Assembly: GCA_029783825.1 (NCBI GenBank) | Contig: JAREIK010000382.1 | Location: forward strand, 276,340 to 340,339 | DNA from: Sapria himalayana | Taxonomy: Eukaryota; Streptophyta; Magnoliopsida; Malpighiales; Rafflesiaceae | Direction: 5' to 3' | Length of the DNA stretch: 64,000 bases | Shown here: one piece after another, positions 35,083 to 47,522 of the stretch | How the letters are laid out: the number at the start of each line of letters is the position of its first letter | Numbering within the stretch: position 1 is the stretch's first letter | Notes under the pieces: model-generated | What the model was told of the DNA's origin: nothing | What the model saw: only the letters and a program-made list of their open reading frames with translations | Database searches by the model: none | Made by a program: the position numbers and the translations under genes

Positions 35083-36042
35083 GGGCTGGAAAAATTGTCC
35101 AACACCTCTGAAAATTCAGATCAACAAAATACTAGCCTAGATCCATAAGAATCAGATTCCAAAAATGTCAAAAAGGTTGGAATTTTTTGGATCCTCTCCA
35201 CTTCTAGTTCGATTCAGCATTGATTCAAGGCTTGAAAAGTTGAAAAATTCAGAAATGCACAAATCTATTAAGTTTATTCCAGATTATGATTCTGGTTTGG
35301 AATCTAAGGGGCTGAAAATTCAAAAAATTCAAATTATGTCCAGGTCTGGATTTTTCTAAAAAAAAAACCCTAATAGACCTAATTGCATATTTGATTCGGC
35401 TCTTCCAAATCTATATTTAGGTATGTGCAAGTATGGTTTAAAATTAGATAATCAAATTTATGACAAAATCAATTCAGAAGTGTTGTGTGTTCCTCTGAAA
35501 CACATCGTAAACCCTAGTTTGGAGGTAAAAATACGGAAATGAAATTCTAATTCATTTAAGTATAATATAATTTAAGTATAATATAAATATTAATTATATT
35601 TCAAAGCAAATCAGGTGCATTTAAGTATAATATAAATATTAATTATCATAGATGTGTTAAAAGTGAGTTTGAAGGTGATTGCAAAACTTTTGCAAATCAT
35701 TTCAAAGCACAATTTGAATCTAAAATGTTAAAATTGTCAAATCTAAACAAATATTATGATTATAAGAGGCCCACTAGAATTGTTATTCATGAATGAGAAC
35801 AATTCTGAAACTTAGAAGCTTTGAAATTACGATACCTTAAGGATTTATGTCAATGTCTGAGCTTTATTGATCATGAATTAGATAGCGATTGTAAATGCAA
35901 AAATTCATTATGTAAATTGCTTGTTTGAAAAATTTTCAAATCTAATTAACATTGATTTGCAAAATTATTTAATAAATACCTAAAGGAATGTGAAATGTGA
36001 GATTTAATTATAAAAAATCGAGGTGTCCTTGGCTACCAAAAA
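35083..36042. other. AT-rich sequence without a recognised gene
   Basis: Nothing recognisable apart from a small duplicated block, tttaagtataatataaatattaatta (35,571-35,600 and 35,619-35,645). It may include the start of LINE-B, but no family pattern is visible. Confidence 0.4.
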
Positions 36043-36255
36043 GGGCAGGGAGAAGATAAACCTGAAAGTTAACACATTTGCACAACAAGGGCAGGAAGAA
36101 GATAAACCTGAAAGTTAACACATTTGCACAACAAGGGAAGGGAGAAATAAAAGTCAAAAACCTGAAAGTTAACACATCTGTACTCAAAAAGGGCAGAGAG
36201 AAGATAACCCTGAAAGTTAACACATCTACACTCAAAAAGGGTAGGGAGAAGAACA
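36043..36255 (+). repeat. Tandem repeat, 46-56 bp unit
   Basis: Units start at 36,043, 36,089, 36,135, 36,191 and (partial) 36,239. Each has GGGCAGGGAGAAGATAAACC followed by TGAAAGTTAACACATYTG. Lengths of 46, 46, 56 and 48 bp are not multiples of three, yet a frame from 36,078 stays open to 36,371 with repeated LKVNT peptides. This could be a repetitive part of LINE-B ORF1 or pure coincidence. Confidence 0.8.
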
Positions 36256-37856
36256 ACATTGAACTTCATAACACCAATCTCTTTAAGCTACCTAAGCATA
36301 ATACCTTGGACATAAATAAGAGTATCCTGGTTAATTCTGAGGATGACTTGGTCATTCATGAAAGAGAGTGATAATTTGAGTGTCAATTATATTGATGTCC
36401 CTGCCAAAATACAAGTGTTGGGAAGGAGCACCAATATAAGGCAACGATGTCTTCCCCTAACCTAGTATCTTGCAAATAAAACTTGTTCATCTCAAACACT
36501 ATGATTGGCCAAGAGCCACAAGGCAATAAGGATACTAAAAAAAAAAATCCCCTTTCAAGCCCAAAACTACAAGAGAATTGATTAGGTAGGAAGGAGAGGT
36601 AAAAATCATTAATTATATTAATTATAATGTTTCCAAGAAGGGCTTCTTATTTGGGTGGATAGTAGTATTTTCGACATGTACAAATAAAGTAAATTCCCCA
36701 GTGATCTTTCAAATCCCTTTTTGCTCATCCAAACAATATGAGGTTCAGGACGGAAAGAATGAAGGGGAAAATAGGGTGCCTATGGAAAAAAATGTCCAAA
36801 GAAAAGAACCCATAAGGCCCCAATGCTAAGGGAAGGAAATGAGGATGGAAGGCCTATATCTTACTCACAAGTGCTCAAAGGCAATTCACTCAAGCCAAAT
36901 GATTTAAATAGACCATTTACAAGTAAGTATATATCGAATGTCTTATCTTGAGGCATGACTTATATTGATGGAGTATGTGATGACTTGGTTTATGGTGATG
37001 GATTGCATGATAGTTCTGTGTGATTGATTGATGTATTGTGGGTTTGTCCATGAGTATATGTGGGGTGATGTAATGGATAGGAATGACAGATTACAAAAAA
37101 AAAAGCTTAATTTTCTAAAAAGAACAAAAGAAAAAAAAAGATGAATTTGAAAATAAAAAACAAAAGGCATTCTCAGCATGAACTTCCCATTATGCAGAAA
37201 ATAATATAAAACAGATTGTATGTCTGGATTGGCAACCCGGAATCTTCATCCTAAGGGAAAGGATTATGGTTAGAAGCTGTCCACATTCCATGACCCTAAT
37301 TTGGAATGTAACTAATGCTAATTACTAAAATTCAAATTAATGAAATAGAACATTTTCTAACAATTTAGGCCAATCTAATATGCAATCTTGGTGTGTGTGC
37401 AATAGAAACAAGACATTTCTTGGTTCAATTCTCAAAGAATGTTGATTACACTAAGATTTGACTTAAGGGTCCAAGAACCTTGTCGTCATGCAAGAGTCCC
37501 TTATTGTAAATAATCTAGCAATAATTCCTCTTGAGCCAAATCTAGAAGTGACATCAAGGGTCCAAGAACCTTGGTTCCACGTGATACTCCCCGTGGAACT
37601 GTAGGACAACCAGGCATTTTGCTTGATATATTTCTTGTGTAAATCTTTGAGGAGATGGAACTGAATACCAACAAGTGTCCATATAGAATGGGCTTCCTAG
37701 ATCTTGAGGTGGCACTTAGTGTACACAATATGGAAGTCCAATTCATTCCTAGTGAGTATGAACCAACAAGTGGCTCTAACCTATTTGGATGAAAAAAAAA
37801 ATTGAAGAGGAAGAAATATTAGTTTTTATCTTTAATGGATAGTCTATTTCCAAAAT
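36256..37856 (+). pseudogene. Possible LINE-B ORF1 remnant
   Basis: Low-confidence call. Around 36,850-36,930 a broken frame reads ISYSQVLKGNSLKPNDLNRP, like the segment near the start of plant LINE ORF1 proteins. Around 37,560-37,770 another reads with LDLEVALSVHNMEVQFIP in one frame, which is protein-like but not assigned. Stops are frequent. The position just upstream of LINE-B ORF2 supports ORF1. Minus-strand frames at 36,008-36,269, 36,943-37,179 and 37,501-37,746 are shadows. Confidence 0.35.
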
Positions 37857-39658
37857 ATGACTACCTTTGCTTGGAATATTAGAGGGATAGATAAATACAA
37901 TGCAATAAGGTGAGTCAAATTATGTGCAAAATACATAATAACGAAAGTTTAGCCATAATTGAATCATTTAAGAAAACAAATTCAATTTGAAATGTGGGTA
38001 TTCTAATAAAATCAAAGTGACATTAACATGAAAGATAATAAGACACATGTCGTGTATTAAGAAGTAAGTAATGAGTTTTGGAAAAACAAATTTAATCTAA
38101 ATGTGACGTATGCCAAATGTAACATACCGGTGAGAAGAGAGTTAAAAACCCATTTAGAAAGACTATCACAAGTAGACATAATTCCTTGGTTGGTATCGAG
38201 TGATTTCAATATGGTGATAATAAGAAAGTAGGGGTAAAACTTCTGAAACCTAGAGCGATGAAGGATTTCAACAACTACTTCATTGACCGTGAACTATCTA
38301 ATGTTGGTTATGAAGGATAAGTATATATATGAACTACAAGAAATATCTAGGTTAGATTGGATATGGCTCTAATTGGTCATTTTTGGAACTAATGATTCCA
38401 TAAGTTGAGAATTAGTCACCTACACAAGACTACCCTTGATTACTCTATCTTATTGATTCGATGGAGCAAAGAGAGTAAAGGAAAAAAAAGTCTTCCTTCA
38501 AGTTCCAACACGTTAGCTAAACACAAATATTTTCATGAATTTGTAAAAATAATTTGGAATTATCCCACAATAGAGACTAGTCTAAAAATAATGGGTTCAC
38601 AAACTCGTCCATCTAAATTAAAGGCTTTAGTCTTGGAATAAAAATAATTTTGGAGATATTTCCTAAAGCATAAACAAGGTAGAAGATCTCGTAACAAAAA
38701 TGGAATGAGAATGAAATGATAAGAGAAATAAAGTCCAAAACAATGCTTAAGGATGTTCTCCTTATAGAAGAAATATACTAAAAATACAAATATGCAATAA
38801 AATGGCTTTAAAAAGATGATAAAATTAAAAATACAAAGTTGTATTATTCTCTAGTCAAAAACAAAAGAACAAAATTGCACATCTACTAGATTTGGATGGA
38901 TGATAACACACTATCAAAATTAAAAAAGAAATTAGAAATTCAAGCATTTAAAACTTTCAAAAATTGTTAACTAAAATGCACGTGTTGAATGATGATAGAG
39001 AATGCATAACGCAAGCTATATTCAAATAGTGAAGGAGGAGAACTCTACAAACCTCCAGCCTTAGAGAAGGTTAAAGAGAGACTAATCTCCAACAACTTTG
39101 ATAGTATGTCGGGCATAGACTGGTTCTCCCATTTCTTTTATAAGATATGCTAAGAGATTGTGAAGATAGATAATTGGGAAGGTTATTGTAGTTTTTTTAA
39201 AGATGAGAGATTAAGTCATTCTCTAGTACCATGATAAGTTTGTATCCAAAAAAAATTTCACGAGGTGACAAGAGTACAGACCAATCAATATGTGCAATGT
39301 CTCATACATTGTCCTATCCAAGATTTTGGCAAGATAAATCATAAGAGTTCTTAACAAATGGATCTTGGAGAATCAAGTAAGCTTCATCTCGAATAGGAAT
39401 ATATTTAATAATATACTATTGGAACAAAAGCTTATACATCTTATACCTTGAGATATTAGATATGGTAACTTAATAATTAAACTAATTATTAAAAAAAAAA
39501 GCATATGATAGGGTTAATTAGTCCCATCTAATCAAAAATCTAGAAAAAATTGGGTTCCAAGTCTAATGGAACAATATGATAGAATGATGCATTTCTCATT
39601 ATTGATTTCTCCATACTGACAAATGACAAAGCATCAGGATATATTATGCATTTCTCAT
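37857..39658 (+). pseudogene. LINE-B ORF2, 5' part: endonuclease and start of reverse transcriptase
   Basis: The frame starts MTTFAWNIRGIDKYNAIR at 37,857, typical of plant L1 endonucleases. Endonuclease remnants continue to about 38,480. The linker follows (IIWNYPTIETSLKIMG, then SKLKALVLE, 38,540-38,640). RT fragments follow from about 39,030 (KPPALEKVKERLISNNFDSM, SGIDWF, then a block like ISNRNIFNNILL) to KLGSKSNGTI near 39,560. Stops and frameshifts are many. The sequence is cut at 39,658 by the copia element and resumes beyond it. Confidence 0.75.
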
Positions 39659-40316
39659 TGTTGGTGGGATAAGATGTTTGGATTGTGATTTATTCAAAAT
39701 CACAAAGTAGGGGAATGATGGTTGAATAATCAAACAATGGAATCAAATAATCAACAACCCAAAATTAAGAAAAACTTCAATATAAAAAGTATAAAAAATA
39801 TATAGTGAAAATAAAGTTCAACAACAATATCAAATCGAACGATAAATGCTAAAGACTTCATCACATGTACTAGAAGTCCGTAAATCACAATATGCCCAAA
39901 AATAATGTTCTAAACCAAAATATATTTGCTAAGAAATAAAACTATAAAGATCAAAAATCCAGTACAAATACTTAAATCTAAGATTTTTGGGTGAATACTT
40001 CGGATCTCTTTTTGCATTATTATATAGGTGATATGGTCAGTTTATTAGATTTATAGGTTAAAATCAACAACACAATAGCATAGCTATTTTTGGACTGAAG
40101 AAGAGATTCCATTTATAATTTTCAATTCTTCAAAATTATCTAAGCTCTTATTGTGATTATATGTAGTGATTATAAATATGTTGTGATTATATATATAATA
40201 TATACATATAATGTGTAGAAAATAAATCATACATTAATATAAATATTATATGTACATATTACAATTTAAACATAACACATAAATAAATAAATTATAATAT
40301 TAAAATCAATGTGTCG

Positions 40317-40358
40317 AGAAGAGAGAGAGAGAGAGAGAGAGAGAGTGAGTGAGAGTGA

Positions 40359-40397
<39 letters not shown>
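40317..40397. repeat. (GA)n(GT)n microsatellite in the 3' LTR
   Basis: A GA run, then GAGT units, then a GT run of about 36 bases. The 5' LTR has only ggagagagagtgagaa at the matching place (about 46,952), so the expansion followed insertion. Confidence 0.95.
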
Positions 40398-40398
<1 letters not shown>

Positions 40399-40544
40399 TA
40401 ACCTTGTGATTTAATTTTGTAACTCAAAACTAGAAGCATGAAAAAGGAAGATATGAATACCCATGTTTCAATCTTCCAAAAAAAAATTTCTGCCTATTTT
40501 CGAAAAAAATAGATTCCAACTACTAAAAAATGTACACTCTCACT

Positions 40545-40645
40545 TTCAAGAAAAATGCATGCCCTCACTATTGGGAAAAAATGCATGCCCTCATTGTTGG
40601 GAAAAATGCACGCTCTCACTACTAATAAAAAATGCACACTAATTG
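40545..40645. repeat. 27-bp minisatellite in the 3' LTR
   Basis: Units of the form GGGAAAAATGCATGCCCTCACTATT, about three to four copies. The same minisatellite occurs in the 5' LTR at 47,105-47,215, so it was part of the element before insertion. Confidence 0.85.
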
Positions 40646-40970
40646 CAGGGAGAAAAAAAAACTTTATTAATAAAAATGCACACAATTTCTAAAATGCATG
40701 GTGTTGGAGTTTTTTTATGGATTGGATGGGGCACTCCCCCATCAAAGAGGACACCATGCGTGCTCTCTTTGTGAAAATGATATTCTTACCATTTTTTCAA
40801 AGTTTTTTAATTTTTTTTTATTTGTTATGTTTCTAATTTTTTTTTTGTTTTTTTAAAATAAAACATGAGATTTTATCCCCTTGTATTTGGTCTACCATAC
40901 TCCATACCTTCAAAAAAATTAAATAAACAAGATAAACAAACTGGTCTACCTAACTCGGCTCGACCCAACA

Positions 40971-40980
40971 AATCTCCTCT
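40971..40980 (-). other. Polypurine tract of the copia element
   Basis: AGAGGAGATT read on minus, directly before the 3' LTR start TGTTGGGTCG. It is the expected site of plus-strand priming. Confidence 0.7.
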
Positions 40981-43751
40981 AATCAAGGTGGCGAGCCACA
41001 TACTAACATATAACTTAATGAAATTTAATCCTATTGATGATAATGATTTTGTGAAGATATTAGTGCCATTTTTATTAGTGTGTACTTTTTCAAGTTCAAT
41101 TGATTTTTATGTAATACATCTCATATTTAGTAAAATTATATATCAATGTGCTTTGACCTATTGTGGAAGTTCGAAGTCTTAGAGAGATGTATAGCACTAT
41201 AATAGTTATTCCATATAATATATGTATTTTGTCATACATCCAAGTCTAGAAAAAACCTTTTTATCACTAAAATTTCTTAACAAGCTTCATTAGCTACAAT
41301 GAACTCAACCTTAGTGCTAGATAGTGTTACTCACTTCTCCATCTTAGATTGCTAAGATATAACTTTTCCTCAAAATATTATAAGATAACATGAGGTAGAT
41401 CTACGTCAATCTACATCATCGGTCGTATTAGAATTAGTATATTTGAGATGCATAAATTTTAACATGTCCAAGCATAAAGATAGCTGATAAGTCCTACGTA
41501 AGTACCACATGATAGATTTCATTACAACCTAATAATATCTTCTTTGGTTTGAGAGAAAATGACTGACAACACTAATAAAATTTCTATATCTGGTCTAGTG
41601 TAGACCATAGCATACCTAAGATTGCCAATTATTGATGCTGTGATGCATAGGGGAAACAAGTCATGTCACTCCTTTCCTCATTAGTCTTAGGAATATGGTT
41701 GATACTCAGCTTAAAATATTTAACTAAGAGAGTTGAGACTGACTTTGCTTCATTCGTTAAAAATCTTTCATGAACTTTACCAATATAACATTCTTGAGAT
41801 ACTCTACTTTAAATATACCTAGCAGGCTTATATCGGATGATACTCAATCCTAAAATCTACCTGACTAGGCCTAAGTCTTTCATAGAAAAGACTTATCTTG
41901 GTTCCCCATTAAACCTATCAATTAGTGCTCTATTATGGCCAATAATTAATATGTCATCAATATATAATCATAGTATAAGTCTATCATCTCTTATCTAATG
42001 ACTGATAAATATATATAGTGATCACGAGAGATATAATGAAAGTCATGAGACTCCATGAACGAATAAAATTTTTTATATCACTACCTAAGAGCTTGTTTAA
42101 GATCATATAAGCTCATGTTCTATTTGTAAATGGGACCTTCATCCTCATCTACATTGAATTCTTCAAGCTTACAATGTTTAGAAATTAATCAACTCGTCGT
42201 AAGAGTTGATCAATTTTTAAGCTCAAACTAGCAGTCAAACTTAGAATTACTCAAATAGAAGACATCTTTGCTACAAGAGAAAATATCTCATCAAAATTGA
42301 TTTATTTCTTTTGACTAAATCTTTTCGCTACTAACAAAGCCTTATATCTAGGTTGATAGTCATTAATGTTGGATTTTAATCCAAAGAACCTTCTATTTTT
42401 CAAAGCCTGGTTCCCTTTTGGTAAGGATACTAGATCATAAGAACCTTCTATGAAGAGACTCTATCTCTTCCTGTATAGCCCAAAGCCATTTCTCTTTATT
42501 CGTAAAAGAGATGGCCTCCTGAAAAGTCTCGAGATCACTTTCATTTAAGAGTAATATGTAATCATGAAGTTTAGAGGGTGTATGGCAAGACCTATATGAT
42601 CTTCTCAGCTTAGACTGTGATATATCATGATGAAATACCAGGTCCTACCTAGTTCTAGCTAGAATATGGTCTCTCACATCCTCAATAATTATATCTTGGG
42701 GCTTGATGATATCATGTATATCACGTGGCTCAAAAAAATCATTAATATCTTGAGACTTATAAATATCAGGTAGGTGCACAATTCCTCCTTGTTAATCCGA
42801 CTGATCTCTAAAAGAAACCATCACCAAATCTATGTAAATAGGAATCTTTATGGTATTATTTTCATCTCTGTTCGAATAATTACCATCCATAAATTAATCC
42901 TTTAGAAAAATCATATCTTTGCTTTGAAAATATTTCTTAGAAATTGAGTCCAATTGTCTGTACCCAAACTCATCATATCCATAGCCAATGATGATACATA
43001 GATATACAGTATCATCAAGTTAATATTGTTAATCTTTTAGAATATGAACAAAGACTTTGTAGCCAAAAACTCACAAGTAATCATATGAGATATCTTTCCC
43101 AATCTAAATTTTATTAGAAACATCTTCATCCAAGACGATAGTAAGACACATGTTGATTATATACATAATAGATATGTCCATAAGAAAACTTCACCCCAAA
43201 ATTCATTAGGAAGATGTCTATAAAAAAGTTTGCACTCAACTCTCTCCTCAATAGTTTAGTTCATTCTCTCAATGACATCATTCAATTGTGGTGTCATGGC
43301 TAATGTCTTTTCATGTCTAATACCATGATATACATAATAGATATAAAACTTACCCTAATATTCTTCTTCATTATTAGACGGTATGAATATTACTTTTTTT
43401 TACTAGTCACTCGCTCTAAACTCCAGCATGAAAATCTTGAACAATAGGAAAAACTCATCTTTTATTTTTAGTGTGCATGTCCATGCTTTCCTAGAGTCAT
43501 AGTTAATGCATATGATAAAATAAAGGATCATTTGGAGTGTTCTACTCTCCATTGAGTAGACATCGATATGAATCGGATTGAAAATATTTCATCTCCTAAT
43601 ATGTGGACAAAAATGAAAAGGTGATAAATGCTTTTTTCCAATCATGTAGTTCATACACTCATCAAGAGAAGATCATTGTCAAATGGTAAGATATTCTTTC
43701 ATGCTAGAAGCTAAAAGTAATTTTCACTCACATGATCAAGTCTCCTATGCC

Positions 43752-44311
43752 TAGATGTATCATTATATGACTGCTTTTTTCAAGGTAAGGCACGATTAAA
43801 TTTCCTTAACATGTTAGGCACTTCATTGTGGTGTGGTCCACCTGTTCAGCATAACATGGTGGGCATGAGCGAATGTTTGGCCATGCCCGATCATGCTGAC
43901 CGGAAAAGATGCACGAGTCGTGCATCTTTGCCATTGCCCATTGCATGATAGCCAATAGGTGGCTGACTTAAGAACCGACCAATTATAATCAGTCATATGG
44001 CTAACTATTTTAAATAAACTAGACCACCCCATAAAAAAATTGACTACCTAAGTGGCCGCCTAGGTGACCGCCTGACGAGGACCCCATTAGACGGTCACCT
44101 GGGCTAATTTATTCGGCCTTTGAACCAGGTACACAGGTCATCTCTAGCCCAACATGAGGCATGATTCATCCTGACCCAGCACGTCATGAACCGTGCAATT
44201 GGGTGGCTCAGCTAGGCCTGAGGCACAATTCTAGACTATGTCACCATATACTACTGAACTAGGCTAGACTGTGGGTCATGCCTAGGCCACCTGACCCATT
44301 TGTCACCTCTA
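43752..44311. mobile_element. Decayed non-autonomous hAT element (560 bp) inside copia
   Basis: A perfect 8-bp duplication CCTATGCC flanks it (43,744-43,751 and 44,312-44,319). Ends are tagatgtatc... and ...tttgtcacctcta, decayed versions of the tagaggtgtcaaac repeat. The interior keeps GC-rich words such as GCACGAGTCGTGC and GGTCATGCCTAGGCCACCTGACCC, with many C-to-T changes against the 32,116 copy. Taking it out restores the copia reading LWHR followed by RLDH across the duplicated bases. Confidence 0.9.
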
Positions 44312-44625
44312 CCTATGCCATAAATTAATATTGTTCTTATGATGAATAATATTTACCTGATCTTCACTTACTCTTGCCTGAGCGACATACATTCTACTCA
44401 AATTCTTATTCTTCATAATGGCAAACAATCTTGACATGTTTCCGCCAGTTATCTCCAAAATAAATAATATATTTTTTGTCATCTAGCATGCCAATAGACA
44501 TCAGGTTCATACCAATATCAATTACATACCGAATATCTCTCAACACCAATTGAAGTCCCATCTGCATCTAGAGACAAATGTCTCACATGCCTAAAATCTA
44601 TAATTTATTACTGTTAGGCAATTGC

Positions 44626-45170
44626 GCTTTCACGGTGGTGATTTTAAGTTATAAAAGATAACAAGAACAATAAAACAACAAATAATATATATCCAATCAA
44701 CAATCCAACCACGACAGAATCAAAAAAATAAAAAACAAAATATCAAAATTAATGTGGTTCGCTATCGCTTAGTACGGCTAGCTACATACACCAGAAAATA
44801 CTTATACATTATAGATTAAACCAAAATTTGCTTACTGTATGTGCAGCGCAGAGATAATCGCGATAAATTGTGCAGAGAGAGAGAAGACGAATAGTTCCCA
44901 TGTACGAAAAATAGTAACCCAAAAACAAAAATTACAAAAAACATGTATAATAAAAACTCTCTCGGTTCATTTAACAGGAGCGGGTCAGATCATGGATGGG
45001 TCAGGCTCTGCTCTAAAAATTTCGGCCCGCTGACCAGACAGCAGGACATCCATTATTATGCTACTGCTGCATCCGGCCTCTTAATATTTTCTTTCATGCA
45101 CTCACATAAAAATATTAAAACAGAAATATTTAGTTATTCAAACAGATTATCAAAATAAGTTATATATATA
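44626..45170. mobile_element. 545-bp insertion of unknown class inside copia
   Basis: GCAATTGC occurs exactly at both junctions (44,618-44,625 and 45,171-45,178). Copia protease sequence lies to the right and the continuation towards GAG-pre-integrase to the left. The insert has higher GC and sharper words than its host, including aatgtggttcgctatcgct near 44,752, reminiscent of some plant LTRs. I see no inverted repeats at its ends. A solo LTR or another non-coding element are both possible. The frames at 44,839-45,158 are not convincing genes. Confidence 0.6.
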
Positions 45171-46233
45171 GCAATTGCAATTACTCATTTTTCTATGCCA
45201 AAATCACCATGTGTGTAGGTAATAAAGAAGTTGATTTGCAACTTGATATTAAATGATGCTCCTAAGTTAATAAACCAACAACTCTCTTGAGATACAATAT
45301 TAGTAGAATTTTCATTGCTAACCAATATCAAGTCACCTTCTGAGGTGACATTGGCCTCTCCCTCGAGTCTCTCTCATCTCATGCACTATTTTTGATGTCT
45401 TTTCTTAGAATATTGGTCATTTTTCCCATGTCCCAGCTTGGTATAGTTGTAACACTTGACTACTTTTTTATTTTGTGACTTGTCTTTGGAAGAATAAGTT
45501 CTTTCATCATGTGTGTGTCTCGTAGTGCTCCTACCATGTTACTTAAAAATGAGAATACCATGAGAAGCTCTCCCTTCTCATTTCTCCTTGCTTCTTTGGA
45601 CAAAATTTTTTGAGACAATGTGCATTAACATAATACCTCCAAGTGGAGATATGCCAAGGGAAACTAGAAAGTTATATTAGTTGTCTGGAAGTGAGCTCAG
45701 CATTAGACAAGCTAATAGCTCATCTTCCAATGTCATTTTCATGGATGAGAATTGATTCATTAGCCCTTGAAAGATATTGATATGTACCGATATTAGATTG
45801 TTAATCTTAAACTTTAGGTTAACTAGATATTCAATAATCAATATTTTATTTCTAAGTATGTTCATTTCAAACATAGACTCTAGCATCTCTCATAACTTGT
45901 CTTCCCTCATTTCATCAACAATATGTTAATAAGTATCAATACTTATCCTTTGCTGAATTACTAATAAGGTCCTAAAATGTAAGTCTTTCCATTCTTATTG
46001 ACTCAAGTTTTTAGGTTTCTATTTATTCTTTGCTGAGTCATACAACTATTTGACCTCAAGTAATCAACTCAAACAAAAATATCCTAAAATAAATCCAAAA
46101 TCCTTGTATTGATATCGGAATAGTCTAATAGCAATATAGTGATAATAAATAGATTTAATACTGTCACGATATTAATGATGATATCATCAATAGTATTTTG
46201 AATATCACTTTTTGGGTGGAATATAAACCTCAC

Positions 46234-46247
46234 TTTGATATTAATTA
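46234..46247 (-). other. Primer binding site of the copia element (decayed)
   Basis: The minus strand reads TTAATATCAAAG, against the plant tRNA-Met site TGGTATCAGAG. The differences are mainly G-to-A. It lies a few bases inside the 5' LTR boundary. Confidence 0.55.
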
Positions 46248-46248
46248 T

Positions 46249-47522
46249 TGAGCATTACATTAGGACCGAGGTTTATTCTAAACTTCAAAGTACTAAGAAT
46301 GATAGTTGATTAATCAAATAATGAAAATAAATAATCAACAACCCAAAATTAATAAAAATATCAATATAAAAAGTCAGAAATATATCTAGTGAAAATAAAT
46401 TTATGTAACAATAATACCAAATCGAACAACAAATACTAAAGACTTATTCATGTACTAAAAATTTGTGAAACACAACAAGCCCACAAATTATATTTTGAAC
46501 CAAAATGTATATTATTGAATATAATACCCTAGAGATCAAAAATCTAGTATAAATATGTAAACCTATGATTTTGGGATGAATGCTTCAAATCTCTTTCCGC
46601 ATTATTCTTTATGTGAATGGTTGGTTCATCAGATTTATTGCTCAGAATCAACAACATGATAACATAATTATTTTAAAATCAAAGAGAAGATTCTGTTTGT
46701 AGCTTTCGATTCTTCAAAATTATCAAAGGTCCAATTCCTCATAGTATACACTCTTATACAAAAATAAAAGAAACCAGCACTATCCACACTATACACACTA
46801 AAATTATAAAAATATTATGATTATATATATTATCTGCACACATAATGTATAGAAAATAAATCGCACATCAATGTACATAATAAAAAAACATATAATAATT
46901 TAAATATAATTATATAAATAAATAAATAACAATATTAAATCAAATTGTGGAGGAGAGAGAGTGAGAATCTTGTGCCTTAGTTTTTGGAACTGAAAGCCAA
47001 AAGAATGAAAATTGCAGAAATGAAAAACCTCATTTTTGTCTTCCAAAAAAACTTTAGCCCATTTTTGAAAAAAAAATATAGACACTAATGAAAAACACAC
47101 GTTCTCGATGCTGGGAAAAATGATTGCCCTCACTGCTAGCAAAAATGCACGCCCTCACTGCTGGCAAAAATGCACGCCCTCACTACTGGCAAAAATGCAC
47201 ACCCTCATTACTGAGAGAAAAAAAACACTACTAATAAAAACACACACTTGATTTTTAAAATGAACGTTGCTAGAATTTTCTACGGATTAGATGAAAGCAC
47301 TCCATCTAAAAGGGCACCACACGTGCCCACTTTTTGAAAACATGTTTCTTCTTGTTTTCACAATGTTTTTTAAATATAACTTTTTAAAATTTTTTTTATT
47401 TCTATTTTTTTTTTGTTTTTTTTAAACAAAACATGAAATTTTATTACATGTATTTGGTCTACTATATTCATGCCTTTAAAAAAAATAAAACAAACAAAAT
47501 AGACAAACTAGTCTACCCAACA
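46249..47522 (-). repeat. Copia 5' LTR
   Basis: It aligns with 39,659-40,970, for example in gttgattaatcaaa, aaatcaacaacccaaaatta, gatcaaaaatc.agta and tcaacaacatgataaca blocks. The 27-bp minisatellite is at 47,105-47,215. It ends CTACCCAACA on +. Confidence 0.83.

Larger units (their letters stand above)
39659..40970 (-). repeat. Copia 3' LTR
   Basis: Starts TGTTGGTGGGATAAG and ends GACCCAACA on +. It aligns along its length with 46,249-47,522. It carries a GA/GT microsatellite (40,317-40,397) that the other LTR lacks, and a 27-bp minisatellite near 40,550-40,640. Confidence 0.85.
41100..46230 (-). pseudogene. Copia gag-pol, degenerate
   Basis: In minus-strand order: a UBN2-type gag (45,677-45,886; MFEMNILRNKILIIEYLVNL), a zinc knuckle with a lost Cys (CYNYTKLGH, about 45,440), a protease (CWFINLGASF, about 45,265, with the usual D[ST]G lost), a GAG-pre-integrase segment split by the hAT (INLWHR near 44,320, RRLDHVSEN near 43,735), an integrase end (HEKTLAMTPQLNDVIERMN, about 43,290; LPNEFWGE, about 43,210), RT (AIQEEIESLH, about 42,480; VAKMSSI and LSLTASLSLKIDQL, about 42,250; LYIDD near 41,950) and RNase H (LRWRSE, about 41,320). 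There are many stops and frameshifts. The N-terminal gag is hard to delimit. Confidence 0.87.
39659..47522 (-). mobile_element. Ty1/copia LTR retrotransposon, complete but degenerate
   Basis: Two LTRs (39,659-40,970 and 46,249-47,522) flank a gag-protease-integrase-RT-RNase H region read on the minus strand, the copia order. A polypurine tract (AGAGGAGATT on minus, 40,971-40,980) abuts the 3' LTR. A primer site read on minus as TTAATATCAAAG (about 46,234-46,246), a transition-decayed tRNA-Met match, abuts the 5' LTR. The LTRs differ at roughly a fifth of positions by eye. Two later insertions lie inside (43,752-44,311 and 44,626-45,170). No clean 5-bp target duplication is visible. Confidence 0.9.

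Noticed and set aside
36008..36269. Minus-strand open frames with repeated Phe-rich peptides as a small repeat protein
   Set aside because: They mirror the tandem repeat on +, with no family resemblance; the + strand LINE context explains the position better.
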